Assembly (NCBI RefSeq): GCF_019091085.1
Contig: NZ_JAGXJY010000001.1
Span: 558,001 to 622,000 of the forward strand
Source: Mesorhizobium sp. GbtcB19
Lineage (GTDB): Bacteria; Pseudomonadota; Alphaproteobacteria; Rhizobiales; Rhizobiaceae
DNA: 64,000 nt
Direction of reading: 5' to 3'
Shown: positions 1-9,672 of the stretch, piece after piece
Layout of the letters: each line of letters begins with the position of its first letter
Numbering within the stretch: the stretch's first letter is position 1
Translations under genes and position numbers: made by a program
The notes under the pieces: model-generated
Databases searched by the model: none
Seen by the model: the letters and a program-made list of their open reading frames with translations, nothing else
Told to the model about the DNA's origin: nothing

Positions 1-181
1 CGCCGGATGCGTTGCCCGTCCCATGGCGTAGGAAGTCGGCCGCGGTCTCCATCGCACCGACCTTTTGTGCAACGGCCGACACGATCCACTGATTGAGTGA
101 GACACCGTCCGCCTTTGCCAGGCGCACGGCTGCTTCTTTAACCGACGATAGAAGTCTCAACGGATAAGTCGCCTTGCTCAT
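1..181 (-). CDS. HicB-like / RHH-type antitoxin (partial, C-terminus outside window)
   Basis: The minus strand from an ATG at 181 encodes a protein beginning MSKATYPLRLLSSVKEAAVR and continuing with LAKADGVSLNQWIVSAVAQK, then METAADFLR, until the window edge. The short basic N-terminus followed by 'DGVSLNQWI..A.AQKVGA' is the pattern of the small antitoxin-like proteins usually labelled HicB family, which carry a ribbon-helix-helix fold. It should bind its own promoter and neutralise a partner toxin. No intact toxin gene lies next to it inside the window; a 31-residue frame overlaps its start by ATGA (178-273). The family is inferred from the motif alone and the gene is cut by the edge. Confidence 0.6.
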   Translation of the reverse strand, partial: MSKATYPLRLLSSVKEAAVRLAKADGVSLNQWIVSAVAQKVGAMETAADFLRHGTGNASG

Positions 182-273
182 GTTCGAAGTGCTTCCAGGA
201 ATTCGACCAATCTTATAACCTGGACATCGCGGGCATACTTGCTGAAGAGTTTTCGAAGGCGTTCTGTCTGCAT
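178..273 (-). pseudogene. 31-residue frame translationally coupled to the antitoxin-like gene; possible toxin/partner remnant
   Basis: An ATG at 273 on the minus strand opens 31 codons (MQTERLRKLFSKYARDVQVI, then RLVEFLEALRT) whose TGA overlaps the ATG of the antitoxin-like gene as ATGA. The reading frame stays open upstream of the ATG as far as about 375, so this may be the C-terminal end of a decayed partner gene, or a short leader peptide. The overlap argues that it is translated. No clear ribosome binding site is seen, and I do not recognise a family. Confidence 0.3.
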
Positions 274-300
274 GTGTGGAATGAACCATTCCCGTTTGCA

Positions 301-633
301 ATGGAACCGATGACAAAGCTGGAATTTGACTACGCATTCCGAGGACAATCCTATCGCTGTGTCGTCGAGCGGCTAGACCGTTCCTGGGGACATGGATTGG
401 AGGTCTGGCGGCACGACGGCGCGGGCAACTTGTTGGACAGAACCCACTGGGCTTGTCATCCCGAATTCGAGAATTTCGAGGCGTTGCAAAGGTTGACGAC
501 CGAAGATCTTATCCAGCTGGTAAGACGGGATATGTGCGATGAGGCATTTGAGGCGACAATGCAAAGCGCGAATGGCTCTGGCCTCAAAATATTGTTCAGG
601 ATTATGCTGAACAAGGATGACGCCAGGGTGTAG
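301..633 (+). CDS. Hypothetical protein, about 110 aa
   Basis: This small gene of unknown function encodes a soluble protein of about 110 residues beginning MEPMTKLEFDYAFRGQSYRC. It is rich in Trp, Arg and Asp/Glu, with no signal peptide or membrane segment. The frame can be extended to a GTG at 274, but that start has no ribosome binding site and abuts the divergent 31-codon frame, so the ATG at 301 (or 313) is preferred. Codon use is less GC-rich than in the genes to the right, which with the neighbouring antitoxin-like gene hints at accessory DNA. A strong hairpin follows at 648-679. Confidence 0.45.
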   Translation: MEPMTKLEFDYAFRGQSYRCVVERLDRSWGHGLEVWRHDGAGNLLDRTHWACHPEFENFEALQRLTTEDLIQLVRRDMCDEAFEATMQSANGSGLKILFRIMLNKDDARV

Positions 634-647
634 GTATCGCGCAGTTG

Positions 648-679
648 CTAGAGCATCCAGGACGCTGGGGATGCTCTAG
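648..679. terminator. Perfect 11-bp stem hairpin between convergent genes
   Basis: CTAGAGCATCC and GGATGCTCTAG form a perfect 11-bp stem around a 10-nt loop, between the 110-aa gene and the 3' end of degP. No long T-run follows on either strand, so it may be an RNA-stabilising or bidirectional attenuating hairpin. The CTAGAGC ends resemble the boundaries of other intergenic repeats in the window (for example near 19480). Confidence 0.5.
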
Positions 680-719
680 CCGTGCCTTCCAAATCAAGAT
701 GTTGAAGGCGTTTCCGGAC

Positions 720-2237
<1,518 letters not shown>

Positions 2238-2383
2238 CGTGGCCTCCCGGTGTGTCTGAAAAGGACAGGCGCTTTCGCAAAGACGCCCCGTCAAGCTCAT
2301 GTTGGCAAGAAATAAGGCACGTTTGCGGCTATGGCCATGGTCTCAGGATAAATCGTCGGTCGTCGCGGCACCAATGAATTCGG

Positions 2384-2569
2384 TCAACCGCGAACCAGCC
2401 AGACAATCGCGACGCCGACGGCGATCGCGACCAGCCCACCGATCCGCAACGCATTCTCGGGCATCGACAGCACTTCGCTCGCCAGTTTCCGGGCCAGGCC
2501 CGGAAACCCGCCATAGACCAGGCCCTCTATCACCAGGACCAAGCCGATCGCCGCGACAAAATCCTGCAC
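2384..2569 (-). CDS. DUF2065 family small membrane protein
   Basis: This 61-residue protein is almost entirely two hydrophobic helices (about 5-25 and 41-59) joined by a loop, LARKLASEVLSMPENALR. This is the size and pattern of DUF2065 (YjeT-like) proteins, typically found directly after hflC. It starts with GTG only 5 nt after the hflC stop, so translational coupling is likely. It is an inner-membrane protein of unknown function, possibly an accessory of the HflKC complex; that role is inferred from position only. Confidence 0.8.
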   Translation of the reverse strand: MQDFVAAIGLVLVIEGLVYGGFPGLARKLASEVLSMPENALRIGGLVAIAVGVAIVWLVRG

Positions 2570-2574
2570 CGCCG

Positions 2575-3531
2575 CTACTGAGCGGGCTGCGCGGCTGGTG
2601 CCGACGGTTGCGCCGCTCCGGATTGCGGCGCCACCGGCTGTCCGGGCTGGGGCTTGCTCTGCGGATCACGGAAGTAGCGGAAGAACTCGGATTCCGGTGA
2701 GAGCACCATCGTCGTTCCGCTGTTGTCCAGCGCCGTGCCGTAGGCGTTCATCGAGCGATAGAAGTCGAAGAAAGCCGGATCGCGCTTATAGGCATCCGCG
2801 AAGGTGGCGCTGCGCTGGGCCTCGCCCTCACCGCGCAGGATTTCCGATTCCTTCTGCGCCTCGGCGACGATCTCGACGACCTCACGGTCGGCCCGCGCCC
2901 TGATGCGCTGCGCCGCCTCGTTGCCGCGGGCTCTCAGCCGCTCGGCCTCGGCCAGGCGCTCGGCCTTCATGCGGTCATAGGTCTGCTGCGAGACCTCCGC
3001 CGTCAGATCGGTCCGGCGGATACGCACATCCTCGATATCGAGACCGAGCGAGGTCGCATCGGGGCGAAGCTGATCGCGCACTTCGCGCATCATGACGCCG
3101 CGTTCCTCGGAGAGCGCCGCCTCGAAGTCGCGCAGACCGTAGACACGGCGCAGCGCCGCATCGAGACGCGTCCTCAGCCGGGCTTCGGCCAGTTCCACCT
3201 GACCGGACACCGCCGCGCGGAAAGTGCGCGGATCCGAGATGCGGTAGGCGATGAAGGCATCGACCTCGTAGAACTTGCCGCCCGAGACCTGGACGCGGAT
3301 GTTGTCGAGGTCGAAGCGCATCACCCGCTTCTCGACCATTTGCACGCTGTCGGCATCGAAGAAGGCGAACGGCGCCTTGAAATAGACCCCGGGCTCGTTC
3401 TTCACGTCGATGATCTCGCCAAACCTGAGCACGATCGCCTGCTGGCCGGCATTGACCACGAAGATCGAGGAGTAGAGCAGGAACAACAGGACAGCCGCAA
3501 TGACGGCGATGATGGGAAGACGGTTGGCCAT
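2575..3531 (-). CDS. hflC: Protease modulator HflC (SPFH/prohibitin family)
   Basis: HflC, about 318 aa, forms with HflK a large inner-membrane complex that surrounds the FtsH protease and restrains its activity. A single membrane segment (about residues 5-25) is followed by an SPFH/band-7 domain, a long charged helix (EAERLRARGNEAAQRIRARA) and a Pro/Ala/Gln-rich tail. The ATG at 3531 overlaps the hflK stop by one base (TGATG); a GTG one codon earlier is possible. The length matches the family. Confidence 0.93.
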   Translation of the reverse strand: MANRLPIIAVIAAVLLFLLYSSIFVVNAGQQAIVLRFGEIIDVKNEPGVYFKAPFAFFDADSVQMVEKRVMRFDLDNIRVQVSGGKFYEVDAFIAYRISDPRTFRAAVSGQVELAEARLRTRLDAALRRVYGLRDFEAALSEERGVMMREVRDQLRPDATSLGLDIEDVRIRRTDLTAEVSQQTYDRMKAERLAEAERLRARGNEAAQRIRARADREVVEIVAEAQKESEILRGEGEAQRSATFADAYKRDPAFFDFYRSMNAYGTALDNSGTTMVLSPESEFFRYFRDPQSKPQPGQPVAPQSGAAQPSAPAAQPAQ

Positions 3532-4637
3532 CACTGGTTACCTCCCGTCGTGGCGCCCAGGGGCGCCGGCGGCGCCTTCGGCTGCAATGCCGGCAGCGGC
3601 AGGTAAGGCAGCACGCCCTGACCGTTGCCCTGCTCGACGACGACCTTGTTGGAGTCCTTCAGGATCTTCTCCATGGTTTCGAGATAGAGGCGCTTGCGCG
3701 TGACGTCGGGTGCCTTGGCGTATTCGTTGTAGACGGAGATGAAGCGCTGCGCCTCGCCTTCCGCCTCTTGCACGACGCGGTTCTTGTAGGCGGCTGCGTC
3801 TTCGCGGACCTGCGCCGCCTGGCCGCGTGCCTGACCGAGCTTCTGGTTGGAGTACTGGTTGGCCTGCTCGACGAACTTGTCCTCGTCCTGCTCGGCGCGC
3901 TGCACCTCGTCGAAGGCATCGGCCACCTCACGCGGCGGCGCCGCGTCCTCGATCGAGACCGCGTTGACCTGGAGGCCGGTCTTGTAGCCGTCGAGCGTGC
4001 CCTGGATGATCTCGCGCACAGCCGTTGCGATGCCCTGACGATCGTCGCGGAAAATGTCCTGCGCCGGACGCCGGCCGACAACTTCGCGCATGGCGCTCTC
4101 GGCGACTTGGGTCAGCATGCCGTCGGGATCGGAAACGTCGAACAGATAGGCCTTGGGATCGGAGACCTGGTATGCGACCGAGAACTGCACGTTGACGATG
4201 TTCTGGTCACCGGACAGCATCAGCCCGGAGCCGCTGGTCGTGCCGCCGCCGATGCTGACGAGCTGCTCGGAAATCTTGGCCGTTTCGACCGTTTCGATCG
4301 GCCACCAGTGGAAATGCAGGCCTGGCTGCGAAAGTTCGTTTTTCGGCTGACCGAAGCGCAGCTCGACGGCAACCTCGTCGGGCTGCACGGTGTAGATCGC
4401 CTTGAACGCCCACAGCACGATGAGCGCCAGCGCGATAAGGCCGAGCACGGCCGGGCTGGCGCCTCCGCCGCCCGGCAGCGCGCGCCGCAGCCTGTCCTGG
4501 CCGCGACGGATGATGTCTTCAAGATCGGGAGGCGAACCTTGCGGGCCGCTCGGCCCCTTCGGTCCCTGCCCCCAGGGCCCCTGATTGCCGCCGCCGCCCC
4601 AAGGGCCGCCGCCACCGCTCTTGTCGTTCCAGGGCAT
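3531..4637 (-). CDS. hflK: FtsH protease activity modulator HflK
   Basis: This 368-residue partner of HflC has a glycine/proline-rich cytoplasmic N-terminus (GGGGPWGGGG, residues 8-36), a membrane helix at about 62-79, a periplasmic SPFH domain and a long charged helix ending near residue 340. That domain order is typical of HflK. The start has AAGGAC upstream. It heads the hflK-hflC-DUF2065-degP set. The 250-bp region upstream holds a palindromic intergenic repeat and separates it from folA. Confidence 0.94.
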   Translation of the reverse strand: MPWNDKSGGGGPWGGGGNQGPWGQGPKGPSGPQGSPPDLEDIIRRGQDRLRRALPGGGGASPAVLGLIALALIVLWAFKAIYTVQPDEVAVELRFGQPKNELSQPGLHFHWWPIETVETAKISEQLVSIGGGTTSGSGLMLSGDQNIVNVQFSVAYQVSDPKAYLFDVSDPDGMLTQVAESAMREVVGRRPAQDIFRDDRQGIATAVREIIQGTLDGYKTGLQVNAVSIEDAAPPREVADAFDEVQRAEQDEDKFVEQANQYSNQKLGQARGQAAQVREDAAAYKNRVVQEAEGEAQRFISVYNEYAKAPDVTRKRLYLETMEKILKDSNKVVVEQGNGQGVLPYLPLPALQPKAPPAPLGATTGGNQ

Positions 4638-4674
4638 GAATGTCCTTTCGCTTCGGTTCCCTCAGGCCTTACGG

Positions 4675-4815
4675 CGCAATCCTAGCGCATGACCCCAAAA
4701 ACCCATATCGGTTTTCGAAAAGGAAACATGCGCCAAAATCAAAGTTTTACAGCGGCCTCTTGCGCGTCCGATTGGACGCGCGGCGCTGTAACGTCGTTCT
4801 TCTATAGGGACGCGT
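4675..4815. repeat. Mosaic palindromic intergenic repeat between folA and hflK
   Basis: This gene-free stretch contains two inverted segments. One is a TAGCGCATGA...CATGCGCC pair around CCATATCGGTTTTCGAAAAG. The other is TTACAGCGGCC...GGCGCTGTAA enclosing GCGCGTCC..GGACGCGC. The GGTTTTCG..AAAAG core resembles the repeat at 54052-54098. It is probably a non-coding rhizobial mosaic repeat that folds into hairpins and could end folA transcription. Confidence 0.6.
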
Positions 4816-4884
4816 CGATCCGCTTTCAACGCGATGTGCCATCGCCACCATGCGATTTGGATCGGTAGCGACCCTTTGTCGTCG

Positions 4885-5403
4885 TCAACGAGCGTCGCTG
4901 CGGCGTTCATACACCGTATAGCGGGTGGCGTGGCTGTCCTTCTCGCCCGCGGGAAAATCCTCGGCGCGCACGATTTGCCAGACATCTGGATCGATCGGCG
5001 GGAAATGCGCATCGCCCTCGACGCTGGCCAGCACATGCGTGACATGCAGGCGATCGGCAAGCGGCAGGGCCTGGGCATAGATCTCACCGCCACCGACCAC
5101 GCAGATCTCCTCCGCACCCGCCATGCAGCGACCGCGCACCTTGGCAAGCGCGATCGCGTCACCCAGCGAATGGGCCACCTCGATGCCTTCGGCGCGCCAG
5201 GCCTTGTCGCGCGTCACCACGATGTTGAGCCGGCCGGGCAGCGGCCGGCCGATGCCTTCATAGGTCTTGCGACCCATGATGATCGGCTTGCCCATCGTGT
5301 CGGCCTTGAACCGCTTCAGATCGGTGGAAAGCCGCCACGGCAGGCCGCCTTCGCGTCCGATCACGCCGTTTTCGGCAATGGCGACATAGATCGCGATGCC
5401 CAT
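4885..5403 (-). CDS. folA: Dihydrofolate reductase
   Basis: This enzyme reduces dihydrofolate to tetrahydrofolate with NADPH in the cytosol and recycles the product of thymidylate synthase. The 172-residue product has the family hallmarks: NGVIGREGGLPW near residue 12, IIMGRKTYEGIGRPLPGR at about 41-58, and the cofactor loop VVGGGEIYAQALP. The start ATG overlaps the stop of the upstream DUF4424 gene by one base (TGATG), so the two are translationally coupled. thyA lies about 6 kb away at 11359-12153. Confidence 0.96.
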   Translation of the reverse strand: MGIAIYVAIAENGVIGREGGLPWRLSTDLKRFKADTMGKPIIMGRKTYEGIGRPLPGRLNIVVTRDKAWRAEGIEVAHSLGDAIALAKVRGRCMAGAEEICVVGGGEIYAQALPLADRLHVTHVLASVEGDAHFPPIDPDVWQIVRAEDFPAGEKDSHATRYTVYERRSDAR

Positions 5404-6422
5404 CAGCCGCCGTTCCCGCCGCTGTCGGACGGCACGAGCAGAAGGATGTCGATATCGTGCTCGGGATAAAAGTCCTTGGCGGTCATCCCGAATGTGGTCG
5501 GACCGACCTTGCGGACATTGTCGCCGCAGAAGGAGACCAGATTGCCGGCACTGCCCTTGTCGATGGTCAGCTTGAAGTTGCCTATGGTCCCGGTCGCCCA
5601 GTTGCCGCCGGTGGTCAGGATATAGGCGATGCGGCTCTCGTAGTATTTCGGGTAGCCGTCCGGATTGGCCTTCGCGGCCTTGCGCACGGCGTTCTCGAAT
5701 GTCTGATCCATGCAATAGCGGGTCTTGTAGGTATCGTATTGCGGGCTCTGGAACTGGCCTTCGGAGAAGAAGCTGACCGAGGAGGTGCCGCCGACGCTCG
5801 GCTTGTAGCGATGCGAGACGTGGACATCCTTGTTGGCCGGGAAGGTAGAGCGCCACCAATAGGTCGAGCGCAACTGCCAGAACGGCGTGTAGGAAGGGGT
5901 CGCGCCCGCACCGTTGTCCGATTCCGGGTCCTGGATGATGATGCCGCGGTTCTCCCAGTCCTCGGCAACCGCCTTGGGCAATTTCGCCAGCGCCGCCTTG
6001 GCGGCATCGCCGAACGGGTTGAACGGCACATTCTGCGCCTTCAGGTCGGCGCTGATGTCGATGCCGAGCGCGAAAACCTTCTGTTCGAGCTGCGGCTTGG
6101 CGGCGATACCGTCGATGGTCACCTCGAAACCGAGGAAATTGTCGCTCTGGTTCTCCGGGATCGCCGGCATTTCTTCGGGATCGCCCGAAATGTCGGGCAT
6201 CGGGAAGGCGACGATCGCATCGACATCCTTGTCGGTATTGTTGTGGAACACATAGTCGACGGTCACCTTTTCAGGCGAGATGAAAAGGTCCTCGCTTTGC
6301 ATGGCGACGGCGTCGCTGCGCGACAGGATCAGGCCGCCGGTGCCAAGCTCGGCGACGGAATCATTGGCGAAGGCCGGAGCGGCCAGAAGCGCCAGCGCTG
6401 CGGTCAATACGGTGCGTAACAT
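5403..6422 (-). CDS. DUF4424 family exported protein
   Basis: The 339-residue protein has a clear signal peptide (MLRTVLTAALALLAAPAFA) and is predicted to be periplasmic. The mature part begins NDSVAELGTGGLILSRSDAV and contains DLFISPEKVTVDYVFHNNTD, matching the DUF4424 pattern. Its function is not established. Two cysteines (YCMDQ, SFCGDN) could form a disulfide. The start at 6422 follows AGGGGTCC; longer in-frame extensions lack a signal peptide. Coupling to folA by a one-base overlap is probably an accident of gene packing. Confidence 0.8.
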   Translation of the reverse strand: MLRTVLTAALALLAAPAFANDSVAELGTGGLILSRSDAVAMQSEDLFISPEKVTVDYVFHNNTDKDVDAIVAFPMPDISGDPEEMPAIPENQSDNFLGFEVTIDGIAAKPQLEQKVFALGIDISADLKAQNVPFNPFGDAAKAALAKLPKAVAEDWENRGIIIQDPESDNGAGATPSYTPFWQLRSTYWWRSTFPANKDVHVSHRYKPSVGGTSSVSFFSEGQFQSPQYDTYKTRYCMDQTFENAVRKAAKANPDGYPKYYESRIAYILTTGGNWATGTIGNFKLTIDKGSAGNLVSFCGDNVRKVGPTTFGMTAKDFYPEHDIDILLLVPSDSGGNGG

Positions 6423-6561
6423 GGACCCCTCCTCGACGGCGCTACCGGACCAGCCGGACGCTCCTTTCCATCTACCCGTTTCAACACGGTGTTTCAAAGC
6501 CCTTCCGCACCGGCTGCCGGGACTTCTGGACACAGCGCCGCCGATCGGGCAGGAGATCGCC

Positions 6562-7344
6562 ATGCGCAAGCTTCTCGTCATCGGCATCGGCGCCGGCAAT
6601 CCCGACCACATGACGGTCCAGGCCATCGACGGCCTGAACCGCGCCGACGTGCTGTTCATTCCCGACAAGGGAGCGAAGAAGAACGATCTCGCCGATTTGC
6701 GCCGGCAGATCTGCGACCGATTCGTGACCAATCCGAAATCGCGCCGGGTCGAGTTCGACGTGCCGGTTCGGGCTGAACCGACATCGTCCTACCGCGTGAC
6801 CGTCGACGACTGGCACGAAGCGATCGCCGAAATCTACGAGAGCCTGATCCGCGACGAGCTTGCCGAAGATGGCTGCGGCGCCTTCCTGATCTGGGGCGAC
6901 CCGTCGCTCTATGACAGCGCGCTGCGCATCCTCGAACGGGTTCGCCTCAGAGCCAATGTCGCTTTCGAGCTCGAAGTCATCCCCGGCATCACCGCGATCC
7001 AGGCGCTTGCCGCCAGCCACGCGACCGCGCTCAACCGCATCGGCGATTCGATCCTGGTGACGACCGGCCGGCGACTGACGGAGGAAGGACTGCCGGCCAA
7101 TGCCGGCTCGGTGGTGGTGATGCTCGACGGCAAATGCGCCTTCAACACGCTGGCCGACAAGGATGTCTTCATCCAGTGGGGCGCCTATCTCGGCACGCCG
7201 GACGAGATCGTCATCTCCGGACGCTTAGGCGATGTCGGCGCCGAAATCGAGAAGGTGCGCGAAGAAGCCCGGCAAAGGAAGGGCTGGATCATGGATACTT
7301 ATCTGCTGAGAAAGCCGGAGGAACCGGGAGGCAGTAGGGAATAG
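6562..7344 (+). CDS. cobF: Precorrin-6A synthase (deacetylating), CobF
   Basis: CobF uses SAM to methylate C1 of precorrin-5 with loss of acetate, in the aerobic cobalamin pathway. The 260-residue protein has the tetrapyrrole methylase N-terminal motif IGIGAGNPDHMT (about 6-17), the central GDPSLYDSALRILERV and EVIPGITAIQALAA. AGGAGA precedes the ATG. No other cob gene and no recognisable B12 riboswitch lie nearby. The last residues and the stop codon fall inside a repeat unit (7331-7344). Confidence 0.93.
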   Translation: MRKLLVIGIGAGNPDHMTVQAIDGLNRADVLFIPDKGAKKNDLADLRRQICDRFVTNPKSRRVEFDVPVRAEPTSSYRVTVDDWHEAIAEIYESLIRDELAEDGCGAFLIWGDPSLYDSALRILERVRLRANVAFELEVIPGITAIQALAASHATALNRIGDSILVTTGRRLTEEGLPANAGSVVVMLDGKCAFNTLADKDVFIQWGAYLGTPDEIVISGRLGDVGAEIEKVREEARQRKGWIMDTYLLRKPEEPGGSRE

Positions 7345-7412
7345 GCAATAGGCAGTAGGGAAAAGCACCTGCACCGAATGGCAACCTGCTGCCTACTGCC
7401 TACTGCCTATTT
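7331..7412. repeat. Inverted GGCAGTAGGG(A)ATAGGC repeat between cobF and the modE-like gene
   Basis: Direct copies of a GGCAGTAGGG/AATAGGC unit at 7330-7360 face inverted copies (CTGCCTACTGCCTACTGCC) at 7389-7408. AATAGGCAGTAGG (7347-7359) and CCTACTGCCTATT (7399-7411) pair perfectly over 13 bp. The element sits between two convergent stop codons and could act as a bidirectional terminator. The cobF stop codon is part of it. Confidence 0.65.
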
Positions 7413-7754
7413 CTACCCAGCATCGATCTCCGCCTGCAAAGCCTGCATATGCACCGCCGCTGCGGAAGCAGCGGCGCGCTCTATCGCCCGAAACCGGCTG
7501 ACGACCGCCAGACCCACTGAAGTCAGTTGCGCACCGCCGCCCTTCTTGCCGCCGGTCTGCGCCGCGACCAGAGGCTTGCCGAACACGCGGTTCATGTCCT
7601 CGACCAGGTCCCAGGCATGCTTGTAGGACATCTCCATGCCGCGCGCCGCGGCCGAGATCGAGCCGAAGGCGGCGATCTGCTCCAGAAGCTCGATCTTGCC
7701 CGGGCCGATCCGGCCGTCGGGGTCGAGGTTTATCCGCAAGCTCAGCGATGGCAT
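7413..7754 (-). CDS. ModE-type molybdenum regulator, DNA-binding domain only
   Basis: The 113-residue protein matches the N-terminal winged-helix half of ModE: GRIGPGKIELLEQIAAFGSI, SAAARGMEMSYKHAWDLVED, MN, and a conserved GGKKGGGAQLT turn. Full-length ModE has two additional molybdate-binding Mop domains of about 130 residues; none is present here. It lies 85 bp downstream of modC on the same strand, so it is probably co-transcribed or locally autoregulated. It likely binds the Mo-box at 10515-10538; how it senses molybdate is unknown. Confidence 0.8.
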   Translation of the reverse strand: MPSLSLRINLDPDGRIGPGKIELLEQIAAFGSISAAARGMEMSYKHAWDLVEDMNRVFGKPLVAAQTGGKKGGGAQLTSVGLAVVSRFRAIERAAASAAAVHMQALQAEIDAG

Positions 7755-7839
7755 GTCCTGTCCTCCGCGATCATGTCGAGATTATCCTCACTGCCGCCAG
7801 ACCGCTATTCCAAATCAACATAGCGATATTGCTCTTTCG

Positions 7840-8952
7840 TCAACCATCCGCCTCAACCGTCAGCCCTGCCCCGGTCGTCGCGCTGTCGAAGCTCACTGTC
7901 TTGATGACCGCGAAGACCTGGCGGCCGAGCGCCAGACGAAGGGTGTGTTTGGACTGTTCGGTGATACGCGCCAGCACGATCGCGCCATTGCAGTCTATGG
8001 CGATTTCCACCGTCGGCCCGATGCCCGGCCTGACTGCCGTGATCGTCCCCGCCAGAATGTTGAGCGCGCTGAGGCCGGTCGGCTGTTCCGTCGCGACCAT
8101 GACGTCGCGGGCGCGGATGCGCAGCCGCACCGTGGCTCCGACCGGCCGGGCCAGTTGCGGCACGCGTATCTCGCCGGCCTGCGAGGCAAGCACCGTCATG
8201 CCGAAAGCCTCGTCATGGTGCAGAACCTTGGTCTCGAGCACCGCCCCGCCCTCGCCGCGCTCTTCGGCCGGCAACAGGTCCAGCCGCTGCATGATCGCCT
8301 CGGTCGGGCCCGAGGCCGCGACCTTGCCATGCGCAAGCACCACGACGTCGCTCGCCAGCCGCGCCACCTCGGCGACGGAATGGCTGACATAGACGATCGG
8401 GATCTTCGTCTCGTCGCGCAACCGTTCGATATAGGGCAGGATTTCCGCCTTACGCGCCTCGTCCAGCGAGGCGAGCGGCTCGTCCATCAGAAGCAGTTTT
8501 GGGCTGGCAAGCAGGGCGCGGCCGATGGCGACGCGCTGTTTCTCGCCGCCCGACAGTTTCGCCGGCCGCCGGTCGAGCAGATGACCGATGCCGAGCAAGT
8601 CGACCACCGCATCCATTTTGGCGTAGCGCTCGGAAGACGGCGTGAACCAGCGGCCGTAACGCAGATTGCCGGCGACGCTCAGATGCGGGAACAGCCGCGC
8701 GTCCTGGAACACCATGCCGATCCGCCGCTTGTGCATCGGCACGAAGAGGCGCGCTTCGGTGTCGACCAGCACCCGCCCGTCGACGGCGATGCGGCCTTTG
8801 TCCGGCCGGATCAGCCCGGCGATCAGGTTGATCAGCGTCGACTTGCCTGAGCCGGACGGCCCGAACAGCGCCGTCAGCCGGCCGGCGCTGTCGAAACGCG
8901 CCTCCACGGCGAATTCGCCGAACCGGTGCTGGATGTCGACGGAGAGCGTCAT
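7840..8952 (-). CDS. modC: Molybdate ABC transporter ATP-binding protein ModC
   Basis: This is the cytoplasmic ATPase that powers molybdate import. Visible motifs in the 370-residue protein are Walker A GPSGSGKST (31-39), the ABC signature LSGGEKQRVAIGRALL, Walker B LLLMDEPLASLDEARK, the switch histidine region VYVSHS, and a C-terminal TOBE/Mop domain of about 70 residues (ALNILAGTITAVRPGIGPTV) that binds oxyanions. Its start overlaps the modB stop by four bases (ATGA). Confidence 0.95.
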   Translation of the reverse strand: MTLSVDIQHRFGEFAVEARFDSAGRLTALFGPSGSGKSTLINLIAGLIRPDKGRIAVDGRVLVDTEARLFVPMHKRRIGMVFQDARLFPHLSVAGNLRYGRWFTPSSERYAKMDAVVDLLGIGHLLDRRPAKLSGGEKQRVAIGRALLASPKLLLMDEPLASLDEARKAEILPYIERLRDETKIPIVYVSHSVAEVARLASDVVVLAHGKVAASGPTEAIMQRLDLLPAEERGEGGAVLETKVLHHDEAFGMTVLASQAGEIRVPQLARPVGATVRLRIRARDVMVATEQPTGLSALNILAGTITAVRPGIGPTVEIAIDCNGAIVLARITEQSKHTLRLALGRQVFAVIKTVSFDSATTGAGLTVEADG

Positions 8953-9653
8953 TCGATGTCCATCCGCCGCCCGACGCGCCGCGCCAGCACTTCCGAGGCG
9001 ACAAGCGCCAGCATCGAAATGACGATCGAGATCAGCGTCAGCCTGAGCGCGCCCTCGTCGCCGCCGGGAACCTGGGTAAAGGTGTAGATCGCCGAGGGCA
9101 GCGTCTGCGTTTCATTGGGGATGTTGGAGACGAAGGTGATGGTGGCGCCGAACTCGCCCATCGCCTTGGCGAAGGAAAGGATCGCGCCGGCGATCAGGCC
9201 GGGCAGGATCAGCGGCAGCGTGATGGTGGCGAACACCCAGAGCGGATTGGCGCCGAGCGTGCCGGCTGCCGCCTCCATCTTGCGGTCGACCGCCTCGATC
9301 GACAGCCGGATCGCGCGCACCATCAGCGGAAAGCCCATCACGCCGCAGGCCAGCGCGGCGCCCGTCCAGCGGAACGAAAAGACGATGCCGAAATGCTCGG
9401 CAAGAAAGGCGCCGGCCGGTCCACGCCGGCCGAAACTGAGCAGGAGCAGATAACCGGTCACCACCGGCGGCAGGATCAGCGGCAGGTGCACCAGCCCATT
9501 GAGAAGGGTCTTGCCCCAAAAGCGCCCCCGCGCAAGCAGGAGCGCGATCAGGATGCCGGGCGGCAGGCTGGCGAGCATCGCCACCGTCGCCACCTTGATC
9601 GACAGCCGGACCGCATTCCATTCGTCGGGAGTAAGGTCCAGCAGCCAGTTCAT
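8949..9653 (-). CDS. modB: Molybdate ABC transporter permease ModB
   Basis: The 234-residue inner-membrane permease has about five hydrophobic helices and the conserved coupling-loop region GAILSFAKAMGEFGATITFV, followed by SNIPNETQTLPSAIYTF, which is characteristic of ModB. It works with ModA and ModC to import molybdate. It lies 19 bp downstream of modA and overlaps modC by four bases, giving a modA-modB-modC operon. Confidence 0.95.
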   Translation of the reverse strand: MNWLLDLTPDEWNAVRLSIKVATVAMLASLPPGILIALLLARGRFWGKTLLNGLVHLPLILPPVVTGYLLLLSFGRRGPAGAFLAEHFGIVFSFRWTGAALACGVMGFPLMVRAIRLSIEAVDRKMEAAAGTLGANPLWVFATITLPLILPGLIAGAILSFAKAMGEFGATITFVSNIPNETQTLPSAIYTFTQVPGGDEGALRLTLISIVISMLALVASEVLARRVGRRMDIE

Positions 9654-9672
9654 ATGCGGTGTGAGGTCTTTC

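Noticed and set aside
5404..5859. N-terminal extension of dihydrofolate reductase
   Set aside because: The extension overlaps the DUF4424 gene in another frame; the enzyme is complete from 5403.
6423..6561. Cobalamin riboswitch before cobF
   Set aside because: The gap is only about 140 bp and no B12-box-like sequence or structure was seen.
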